DNA of 13,762 nt from Nitrospirota bacterium (GTDB lineage Bacteria > Nitrospirota > CAKKRA01 > 9FT-COMBO-42-15): the NCBI GenBank assembly GCA_023248415.1, contig JAHFEP010000032.1, forward strand, positions 1 to 13,762, read 5' to 3'. This document shows positions 6,837-12,563 of this stretch, piece by piece. Made by a program: the position numbers and the translations under genes. Below the pieces are notes generated by a model that was not told the DNA's origin, searched no databases, and was given only the letters and a program-made list of their open reading frames with translations. The first letter of the stretch is position 1, and each line of letters opens with the position of its first letter.

Positions 6837-9536
6837 ATGAGCGCCACCCCGCTTTTAGTCCAATATAAAGAGATTAAAGAAAGATATACAGACTCAATCC
6901 TCTTCTTCAGGATGGGCGACTTCTATGAGATGTTCTATGATGATGCCATTGTTGCATCCAAAGTCCTTGAGATAACCCTTACTGCAAGAAACAGGGAAAA
7001 GGGTCAGGATGTCCCAATGTGCGGCGTACCCTATCACGCTGCCAATACTTATATTGCAAAGCTGATTAAAAAAGGTTTTAAGGTTGCAATCTGTGAGCAG
7101 TTGGAAGATGCCCCCTCACCCTCCCCTCTCCCCTCTGGGGAGAGGGTTAAGGTGAGGGGTCTTGTCAAAAGAGATGTCGTGCGCATTATTACACCTGGCA
7201 CAGCCATTGACCCATTGCTGCTTGACTCTAAGGAGAATAATTTTATTGCTGCTGTATATCCTGTTTTTAAGAAGGTATCAGAGGCAAAGGATATTGAAAG
7301 GGCAGGTCTTGCTGTTCTTGATATCTCTACAGGCGATTTTTTTGTCTCTGAATTTGCCGATGAATATAAGACTAAAAATTTGATAGACGAGCTTTCACAC
7401 TTCATGCCAAAGGAGGCGCTGATACCAAAGGACAGCGAAAGGCATCCCGAATTATTAAATCTATCTGAAAATAGTCATATCCTTGTTAATCATTATGATG
7501 CATGGCAATTCTCAACTGACAGCGCCTATAAAACACTTACCGAACATTTCAAAACACAGTCATTGGAAGGCTTTGGATGTAAAAAAGAAGACCTCTCAGT
7601 AAATGCAGCAGGTGCCCTGCTCTCTTATATAAAAGAGACCCAGAAGTCTGATTTAACAAATATTACATCCATGAAGCTCTACAATCCCGCTGATTTTATG
7701 CTCATGGACACATCCACAATAAAAAACCTTGAACTGATGGAGAATATCAGAAACAGGGAGAGAAAGGGGTCGCTGCTGTCAGTAATTGACAGGACAGAGA
7801 CGCCAATGGGCGCAAGGCTCTTAAAGCAGTGGGTGGCACGGCCCCTCCTCTCTAAGAGCAATATTCAGAATAGGCTTGACGCAGTAGAGGTATTTAAGGA
7901 AGAGTTTGCTATAAGAAATAAGATAGGAACATGCTTAAAGGACATCTCTGATATAGAAAGGATAACAGGAAGGATTACGCTCGGCACAGCAAATGCGCGC
8001 GATTTAATCGGCCTTAAAAATTCCATTCATAAACTGCCAAAGATTAAAGACAGCATATCAGATATAAAGACAGAGATGATAAAGGAGATACATTCAGATA
8101 TTGATATCCTTGATGACATTTATCATATTATAGAAAAGGCAATTGCAGACAACCCGCCCCATACCATTACTGAAGGCGGAATGATAAAGGATGGCTACAG
8201 CAAACCGCTTGATGAACTAAGGGCAATAAGCAAAGAGGGAAAAGGCTTTATTCTAAATATTGAGAAAAAGGAAAAAGAGCGGACAAGGATAGATTCTCTG
8301 AAGGTAAGATATAATCAGGTCTTTGGTTATTATATAGAGATTACAAAGGCAAACCTCCATCTTGTTCCTGAAGATTACATAAGAAAACAGACCTTAACAA
8401 ATGCAGAGAGGTTTATCACACCTGAATTAAAGGAATACGAGGAAAAGGTTCTTGGCGCTGAGGAAAAGATATGCAGGCTTGAAGAGGAACTGTTCAATGA
8501 ATTAAGAAACAATATTATAAAAGAGACAAGGAGGATACAAAAAACAGCTCGTGCATTGGCAAAATCAGATGTTCTCTGCAGCATGGCAGAAATAGCAGCA
8601 GACTATAATTATATAAAACCAGAGATAAATGACGGTGATTCAATAAAGATTGTTGACGGAAGACACCCTGTAATTGAACGAAGCATTACAGGAGAAAGGT
8701 TTGTTCCAAATGACACCCTTATTGATAATAATGAAAACATGCTTATTATAATTACAGGGCCGAACATGGCAGGCAAGTCTACATATATGAGGCAGGTTGC
8801 CCTGATAGTATTAATGGCGCAACTCGGCAGCTTTGTGCCTGCAAAAGAGGCGAGCATAGGCATTGTAGACCGCATATTCACAAGGATTGGCGCATCAGAT
8901 TTTTTAACAGAAGGACAGAGCACATTTATGGTAGAGATGAATGAGACAGCAAATATCCTTAACAATGCAACATCAAAATCCTTGATTATCCTTGATGAAA
9001 TCGGCAGGGGCACAAGCACCTTTGACGGCATAAGCATTGCATGGGCAGTTGCAGAATATATACATAATAGGATATTGTCAAAAACACTCTTTGCAACACA
9101 CTACCATGAGCTGACCGAGCTTGCTATAACACTAAAAGGCATAAAGAACTATAATATTGCAGTCAAGGAATGGAACGACGAGATAATATTTTTGCGAAAA
9201 ATAATTGAAGGCGGCGCAGACAGAAGTTACGGCATTCAGGTTGCAAGGCTTGCAGGCCTGCCAAAGGAAACGATTGAAAGGGCAAAGGAGATACTCTTAA
9301 ATTTAGAAAGTGGCGAGCTAAATGAAGTAGGAGAGCCGAAAATTGCAGAGGGGGGTAAAAATCCCCCCTCACCCCCCTTTACTAAAGGGGGGAAGGGGGG
9401 GATTACAAGACAGATTGACCTCTTCACAACACAGGCAAGTCCGATTATAGCAGAACTGCTTGGCATTGACACCCTGAATATGACACCTTTAGAGGCATTA
9501 AACAAACTGCACGAACTGAAGAAAAAACTGCAGTAG
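6837..9536 (+). CDS. mutS: DNA mismatch repair protein MutS with two in-frame repeat insertions
   Basis: MutS recognises mismatches and small loops and recruits MutL in an ATP-dependent way. The 899 residues cover all MutS1 domains. The N-terminal mismatch-binding domain has the Phe-x-Glu motif (Phe29-Tyr30-Glu31 in FFRMGDFYEMF) and VPMCGVPYHA. Connector, lever and clamp regions follow. The ATPase has Walker A GPNMAGKSTYMRQ (641-653), FTRIGASDFLTEGQSTFMVEM, Walker B LIILDEIGRGTSTFDG (Asp720, Glu721) and FATHYHEL. Two segments have no counterpart in family members I know: residues about 93-107 (PSPSPLPSGERVKVR) and 842-856 (NPPSPPFTKGGKGGI). Both coincide with palindromic DNA repeats. The ATG at 6837 has no clear Shine-Dalgarno sequence; the cyclase stop is 10 nt upstream. 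The TAG stop belongs to a GTAGGGGC repeat. Confidence 0.97.
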   Translation: MSATPLLVQYKEIKERYTDSILFFRMGDFYEMFYDDAIVASKVLEITLTARNREKGQDVPMCGVPYHAANTYIAKLIKKGFKVAICEQLEDAPSPSPLPSGERVKVRGLVKRDVVRIITPGTAIDPLLLDSKENNFIAAVYPVFKKVSEAKDIERAGLAVLDISTGDFFVSEFADEYKTKNLIDELSHFMPKEALIPKDSERHPELLNLSENSHILVNHYDAWQFSTDSAYKTLTEHFKTQSLEGFGCKKEDLSVNAAGALLSYIKETQKSDLTNITSMKLYNPADFMLMDTSTIKNLELMENIRNRERKGSLLSVIDRTETPMGARLLKQWVARPLLSKSNIQNRLDAVEVFKEEFAIRNKIGTCLKDISDIERITGRITLGTANARDLIGLKNSIHKLPKIKDSISDIKTEMIKEIHSDIDILDDIYHIIEKAIADNPPHTITEGGMIKDGYSKPLDELRAISKEGKGFILNIEKKEKERTRIDSLKVRYNQVFGYYIEITKANLHLVPEDYIRKQTLTNAERFITPELKEYEEKVLGAEEKICRLEEELFNELRNNIIKETRRIQKTARALAKSDVLCSMAEIAADYNYIKPEINDGDSIKIVDGRHPVIERSITGERFVPNDTLIDNNENMLIIITGPNMAGKSTYMRQVALIVLMAQLGSFVPAKEASIGIVDRIFTRIGASDFLTEGQSTFMVEMNETANILNNATSKSLIILDEIGRGTSTFDGISIAWAVAEYIHNRILSKTLFATHYHELTELAITLKGIKNYNIAVKEWNDEIIFLRKIIEGGADRSYGIQVARLAGLPKETIERAKEILLNLESGELNEVGEPKIAEGGKNPPSPPFTKGGKGGITRQIDLFTTQASPIIAELLGIDTLNMTPLEALNKLHELKKKLQ
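7111..7159. repeat. CCCCTCACC...GGTGAGGGG palindrome inserted in mutS (N-terminal domain)
   Basis: A 49-bp inverted repeat. The outer arms are CCCCTCACC/GGTGAGGGG and the inner arms CCCTCTCCCC/GGGGAGAGGG. It is translated in frame as PSPSPLPSGERVKVRG, between CEQLED and GLVKRDVVR, which are normally about five residues apart in MutS. Confidence 0.8.
9359..9404. repeat. CCCCCTTT/AAAGGGGG palindromic element inserted in mutS (C-terminal linker), copy 2
   Basis: Inverted repeat with AATCCCCCC/GGGGGGATT ends and a CCCCCCTTT-ACT-AAAGGGGGG core. It is translated in frame as NPPSPPFTKGGKGGI (842-856) in the linker between the ATPase domain and the MutS tail. Same family as 3992-4029 and 10560-10605. 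Confidence 0.85.
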
Positions 9537-9591
9537 GGGCGGGCCCTATGTGGCCGCCCAGACAGGGACAACCACATAGGGTTGCCCCTAC
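9533..9591. repeat. GTAGGGGC-family inverted repeat overlapping the mutS stop
   Basis: An imperfect inverted repeat of about 27-bp arms: GTAGGGGCGGGCCCTATGTG on the left, and on the right the reverse complement of GTAGGGGCAACCCTATGTGG. The spacer is short. The second to fourth bases of the left arm are the TAG stop of mutS. Confidence 0.8.
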
Positions 9592-9604
9592 AATGAGAAT
9601 GTGT

Positions 9605-9638
9605 CTGGATTCCCGCTCAGAAACTCTGCGGGAATGAC
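9605..9638. repeat. GTCATTCC-type palindromic element, copy 2 (short form)
   Basis: Hairpin ATTCCCGC/GCGGGAAT (9609-9635) with CTGG and GAC flanks, matching the ends of the 2678-2755 element. It lies between the convergent mutS and Uma2 genes, so it could also stop transcription in both directions. The nearest T-run on the plus strand (9659-9664) is too far from the stem to call a terminator. Confidence 0.65.
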
Positions 9639-9673
9639 ATTCAGGGGCATTTTGTGCGTTTTTTAAGAGCCTG

Positions 9674-10225
9674 CTAAAATATCTTTTTCAACTCTATTGT
9701 TAATCCTTTAAGGAGAGGGGATTTTAGAATATCACCTTCGCCATATCTCTTAAAAAGTTGATAGCCTTCTTTTTCAAGTATATAAACCTCTGCCTGTTTT
9801 TCTTTTGGGATTACCAGCCAGAACTCCTTTACGCCAGACTGCATATAAAGCCTCTTCTTCTGTATCAGGTCTCTATAGGCGCTATCCTCAGAGACTATTT
9901 CAATAGCAATGTCAGGCGGTCCCTGTATATTTTTTTCTCCTATAATATTCAGCCTCTCTTTTGAAATAAAGAGGATGTCAGGCTGAACAACATTCTCATT
10001 GCTAAGAACAACATCACAGGGGGCATAAAGAACCTCGCCAAGGTTATTCTCCTTGACAAATTTTAATAATTCAAATTCCAATTCTCTTGATATTTTTTGG
10101 TGATAAGTAAATGGCGCAGGCACCATTATAAGCTCTCCTTCTATAAGTTCGTATCTTTTGTCATCAGTAATATTAAGATAATCCTCGTATGTATATATCT
10201 TTTTTTCAGTCAAGGAAGTCGGCAT
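9674..10225 (-). CDS. Uma2 family (DUF820) putative endonuclease, PD-(D/E)XK fold
   Basis: Uma2/DUF820 proteins have a predicted restriction-endonuclease-like fold. Their biological role is mostly unknown, and they often occur in multiple copies or near mobile DNA. The 183-residue protein has the family pattern: YTYEDYLNITDDKRYELIEGELIMVPAP at the N-terminus (split: 11-28 and 29-38), HQ at 42-43, VVQPDILFI (Asp83), PPDIAIEIVSEDS (Glu109) and then RDLIQKKRLYMQSGVKEFWLV (Lys123/Lys124). The Asp, Glu and Lys make a complete candidate active site. The start is firm: AAAGGAGA (10233-10240) lies 7-8 nt before the ATG and a good promoter lies further upstream. It is the only minus-strand gene, surrounded by repeats and convergent with mutS, which fits an acquired accessory gene. 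Confidence 0.9.
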   Translation of the reverse strand: MPTSLTEKKIYTYEDYLNITDDKRYELIEGELIMVPAPFTYHQKISRELEFELLKFVKENNLGEVLYAPCDVVLSNENVVQPDILFISKERLNIIGEKNIQGPPDIAIEIVSEDSAYRDLIQKKRLYMQSGVKEFWLVIPKEKQAEVYILEKEGYQLFKRYGEGDILKSPLLKGLTIELKKIF

Positions 10226-10249
10226 ATTAATATCTCCTTTATATTTAAA

Positions 10250-10279
10250 ATATTACCCCATATAGATGCATATTGTCAA
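10250..10279 (-). promoter_or_regulatory. Sigma-70-type promoter for the Uma2 gene
   Basis: On the minus strand, TTGACA (10274-10279) is followed after 18 bp by TAATAT (10250-10255). This is about 25 bp upstream of the ATG, with the Shine-Dalgarno sequence between, so the leader would be very short. The -35 is a perfect consensus. Confidence 0.6.
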
Positions 10280-10388
10280 GAATAACATCATCAGGCAAAA
10301 TTCCATAAAAAAGTGTGTAGAAAAAGAAACACTATCAGGCATCTTGCCTCAATACTTGAAAGTAGATAATTGTTATCTTTTTTTCGTA

Positions 10389-10416
10389 TTGACAAAACAA
10401 AAAAGGGTGGTATATT
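10389..10416 (+). promoter_or_regulatory. Sigma-70-type promoter reading into the repeat region
   Basis: TTGACA (10389-10394), a 16-bp spacer, then TATATT (10411-10416) on the plus strand, divergent from the Uma2 promoter. About 25 bp downstream AGGGGG (10441-10446 region) resembles a ribosome binding site, but no start codon or real ORF follows. The next plausible gene is the histidine kinase at 10890, about 470 nt away. Confidence 0.5.
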
Positions 10417-10526
10417 TAAGACATATTTATAGATAATTTCAGGGGGAAATAAGCATCCTTCCGTTGTTCTTTAATTTTTGTTATACCGAAAAATAGACAT
10501 AGAACAATGAAAGCATTGAATTACAC

Positions 10527-10634
10527 GTCATTGCGAGCACCCGAAGGGTGCGTGGCAATAATCCCCCTATTTCCCCCTTTACTAAAGGGGGATAAAAGGG
10601 GGATTAGAGATTGCTTCGCTTTGCTCGCAATGAC
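10527..10634. repeat. GTCATTGCGAG...CTCGCAATGAC palindromic element, copy 2 (interrupted)
   Basis: Ends GTCATTGCGAGC and GCTCGCAATGAC as in copy 1 (4836-4906), with an extra GCACCC-GAA-GGGTGC hairpin (10537-10551) in the left arm. The centre is interrupted by the CCCCC element at 10560-10605, after GTGGCAAT. Confidence 0.8.
10560..10605. repeat. CCCCCTTT/AAAGGGGG palindromic element, copy 3 (nested)
   Basis: The fullest copy: AATCCCCCT and AGGGGGATT ends around the CCCCCTTT-ACT-AAAGGGGG core. It sits inside the GTCATTGCGAG element and shows that this family can insert into other repeats. Confidence 0.8.
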
Positions 10635-10665
10635 AACTTTCTATGTCTATTTTACGGGTTATAAG

Positions 10666-10761
10666 AGGCTCTTGCAAAAGTCCCAATTCTGTCATTCTCG
10701 CAGCGATTCTGAGCGGGAATATAGAGGCATTCGGGGATGACAAACAGTTTTGCAAGAGGCC
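10666..10761. repeat. Composite element with GGCTCTTGCAAAA terminal inverted repeats
   Basis: AGGCTCTTGCAAAA (10666-10679) and TTTTGCAAGAGGCC (10748-10761) form 14-bp terminal inverted repeats with one mismatch. Between them is a third copy of the GTCATTCC-type element (10691-10741: GTCATTCTCGCAGCG ... GAGCGGGAATAT ... GGGGATGAC). There is no coding capacity; it resembles a MITE-like element. Confidence 0.65.
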
Positions 10762-10799
10762 CATAATAAAATATCGGTATTAATACAGACAGGTAAACT

Positions 10800-10865
10800 C
10801 CGTTAGAAAGTCTTTGCTCCTGCCGGCCCTGTTTGCCGGCAGACAAGAGCGTGGTTTTCTAACGG
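10800..10865 (+). repeat. Structured palindrome upstream of the histidine kinase
   Basis: The outer stem CCGTTAGAAA (10800-10809) pairs with TTTCTAACGG (10856-10865). The inner perfect stem TGCCGGC (10821-10827) pairs with GCCGGCA (10835-10841) around a 7-nt loop. The arms between are partly paired (GCTC/GAGC). It ends 24 nt before the kinase ATG. It may be another dispersed repeat or a structured leader. With the elements above it accounts for nearly all of the 10226-10889 gap. Confidence 0.6.
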
Positions 10866-10889
10866 GGTAAATAAGTCGCTTTGGGTTTT

Positions 10890-11993
10890 ATGAATATTGT
10901 TGATAATTCTTTATCGCAAAAGGAATTTACAAGAAGGATAATAGACAGCCTTCCTGTAAGCCTGTATGTTGTAGACAGGGAGCTGAATATAATCTTATGG
11001 AACAGCGGACGGGCAATAGGTGAATTTGGAAAGAGGGAAGAGGATGTATTAGGCAGAAATATCAGCGAAATAATTGAAGGCAATACATTGGCTGTTGTTA
11101 AAAAAGAATTCCTTGATGTAATAAACAGCGGCAAACCCATTTCTTATGAAAGAGAATCGCCTGAGCCTAACAGAAAAGAAAGGAAGATATTCAGGGTTAC
11201 AAGAACGCCGATATTTGGAGAAAACAACTATGTCATAGCTATTATATCCATTGGCGAAGACATAACAGAAAGACGTATGCTTGAGCAAAAATTAATTGAC
11301 AATGACAAGCTTGCAGGCATTGGCCAGCTTGCAGCAGGCGTTGCCCATGAAATCAATAACCCAATGGCTGCAATCTCAGGTTGCGCTGAGGCATTAATAG
11401 AACGGTTTAAGGATGATGCATACAGAACCATTCCTGATTATGAAGATATCAGAAGATACCTGAAGATTATTGAAGACGAGATATACAGATGCAAAAGGAT
11501 TACAGAAAACCTTCTAACCTTTGCAAGAAAAGGTGGAAAGGATATCGGCCGTCAAAAGGTAAATGTTATCATTGATGATATTTTAAATCTCTTAATCTAC
11601 CAGCAAAGTTTTCAATCAATAAGGGTTATGAAGGAATATGACTCAAAACTACCAGATGTCCTTGCCAATGAGGGCGACTTAAGGCAGGTATTTCTTATAG
11701 TGACCTTAAATGCAATGGATGCAATGGAAAACGGCGGAGAGCTTAGAATCAGGACATATCAAATGGATGATGAGGTAAAGATTGAATTTAAAGACACAGG
11801 ATGCGGCATACCGCCTGAATATATTAATAGAATATTTGACCCGTTCTTTACCACAAAACAGCCTGGCAAGGGAACAGGATTAGGACTATCTATTGCATAT
11901 GGGATAATAACACAACTTAATGGCAAGATAGATGTTGAGTCTAAGGAAGGCATCGGCACAAAATTTGCAATTAGTCTGCCGGCAGCAATGTAG
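10890..11993 (+). CDS. Soluble PAS-domain sensor histidine kinase
   Basis: A two-component sensor of about 367 residues with no membrane segment, so it presumably senses a cytoplasmic cue or partner. Residues about 10-130 form a PAS domain (SLPVSLYVVDRELNIILWN, GRNISEIIEG, RVTRTPIFGENNYVIAIISI). HisKA follows, with the H-box GVAHEINNPMAAISG (phospho-acceptor His153). The ATPase domain has the N-box (Asn274 in TLNAMDAMENGG), G1 DTGCGIPP (Asp302), FDPFFTTKQPGKGTGLGLSI and a C-terminal GTKFAISLPA. This is the NtrB-like PAS-HisKA-HATPase layout. The start is ATG 10890; an in-frame TTG at 10881 is possible. There is no strong Shine-Dalgarno sequence. It lies 5' of two response regulators, which are its likely partners. 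Its TAG stop lies in a perfect palindrome. Confidence 0.95.
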   Translation: MNIVDNSLSQKEFTRRIIDSLPVSLYVVDRELNIILWNSGRAIGEFGKREEDVLGRNISEIIEGNTLAVVKKEFLDVINSGKPISYERESPEPNRKERKIFRVTRTPIFGENNYVIAIISIGEDITERRMLEQKLIDNDKLAGIGQLAAGVAHEINNPMAAISGCAEALIERFKDDAYRTIPDYEDIRRYLKIIEDEIYRCKRITENLLTFARKGGKDIGRQKVNVIIDDILNLLIYQQSFQSIRVMKEYDSKLPDVLANEGDLRQVFLIVTLNAMDAMENGGELRIRTYQMDDEVKIEFKDTGCGIPPEYINRIFDPFFTTKQPGKGTGLGLSIAYGIITQLNGKIDVESKEGIGTKFAISLPAAM

Positions 11994-12019
11994 GGGCGGG
12001 TTTTAAACCCGCCCCTACA
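11989..12019. repeat. GTAGGGGC-family perfect palindrome at the kinase stop
   Basis: TGTAGGGGCGGGTTT and its exact reverse complement are separated by one T (15-bp stem). The kinase stop TAG (11991-11993) is in the left arm. It could form a very stable RNA hairpin, but no T-tract follows. Confidence 0.8.
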
Positions 12020-12034
12020 GAACAGGAAACGTTT

Positions 12035-12205
12035 ATGAGACTATGGAAAATAAAATATATTTTTTACCCCCCCCCCCCCCCCGAAAAATTTTTGCGCGGT
12101 AAACTCCAGCAGAAACTTAGAGCAAATCAGCAGAACAAAAATGTCCTGCCTATTGATAGACAGAATCTTCTAAACCATCCAATTGAATTTTCGGGTGAGG
12201 GGTAA
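12035..12205 (+). CDS. Possible small protein read through a 16-C homopolymer (56 codons)
   Basis: I do not recognise this product. An ATG at 12035 is preceded by AGGA at 7-nt spacing. The frame passes through a run of sixteen C (12067-12082, five prolines in YPPPPPEKF) and ends with TAA at 12203-12205, one base before the ATG of the next response regulator. The peptide begins MRLWKIKYIFY and ends LLNHPIEFSGEG, with a Gln/Asn-rich basic middle. Only a C-run length of 16 (or differing by multiples of three) keeps the frame open; the other two phases meet stops at about 12101 and 12171. It may be a real coupled leader gene, a remnant, or chance. The homopolymer could also be a sequencing or assembly artefact. 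Confidence 0.3.
   Translation: MRLWKIKYIFYPPPPPEKFLRGKLQQKLRANQQNKNVLPIDRQNLLNHPIEFSGEG
12067..12082 (+). repeat. Homopolymer tract of sixteen C
   Basis: Sixteen consecutive C between TTTTTA and GAAAAATTTTT. Such tracts slip during replication and underlie phase variation in some bacteria. They are also a known trouble spot in short-read data (poly-G artefact reads), so the exact length is uncertain. Confidence 0.8.
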
Positions 12206-12206
12206 G

Positions 12207-12563
12207 ATGAGCAAAAAGCTGCTTATTATTGAAGACGATGAAAATTTAAGGAACCTTTATTGCGAGTGCCTTCAAGAGTTGAATCTGGATATACATATTG
12301 CAGGAGACGGAATAGATGCTTTTAAGAAGATAGCGCAAAATGCTTATGACTTATATATTGTAGATATATTTCTCCCAGAGATAACAGGTCTTGAGGTGAT
12401 AAAGGTTATTAAGGAAAGATACGAAAAGGCAAAAATACTGATAATCAGCGCTGCTGCAACAGACCCTATAGTTAAAAAGGCGATGGAGCTTGGCGTCTGC
12501 GGTGTATTGAAAAAGCCTTTCAGGCTGAAAGAGATTAGAGAAATTGTTAAGAGGTTTATTTAG
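12207..12563 (+). CDS. Single-domain (receiver-only) response regulator
   Basis: A CheY-like receiver of 118 residues with no output domain. The acidic pocket is Glu9/Asp10/Asp11 (LLIIEDDE), the phospho-acceptor is Asp53 (YIVDIFLPEITG), Ser81 (LIISAAA) is in the Thr/Ser position, and Lys103 lies in LKKPF. The set is complete, so it should be phosphorylatable. ATG 12207 is preceded by GAGGGG at 12197-12202; the frame is also open from a TTG at 12183, which would add 8 residues. The next gene's GTG overlaps its stop by one base. With no effector domain it may act as a phosphorelay intermediate or phosphate sink, or by protein contact. Its placement between the kinase and the NtrC-type regulator supports a relay role, which is inference. 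Confidence 0.93.
   Translation: MSKKLLIIEDDENLRNLYCECLQELNLDIHIAGDGIDAFKKIAQNAYDLYIVDIFLPEITGLEVIKVIKERYEKAKILIISAAATDPIVKKAMELGVCGVLKKPFRLKEIREIVKRFI

Larger units (their letters stand above)
10490..10653. repeat. Outer inverted repeat AAAATAGACATAGAA enclosing nested elements
   Basis: A perfect 15-bp inverted repeat, AAAATAGACATAGAA (10490-10504) and its complement TTCTATGTCTATTTT (10639-10653). Similarity extends a few bases outward (ACCG/CGGGT). It encloses the interrupted GTCATTGCGAG element (10527-10634). Confidence 0.7.

Noticed and set aside
10507..10740. 77-codon plus-strand ORF in the repeat region
   Set aside because: Its entire translation comes from the nested repeats and there is no ribosome binding site. 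It is an accidental frame.
10490..10865. CRISPR array
   Set aside because: The repeats are palindromes of different families, not regularly spaced direct repeats, and no cas genes are present.
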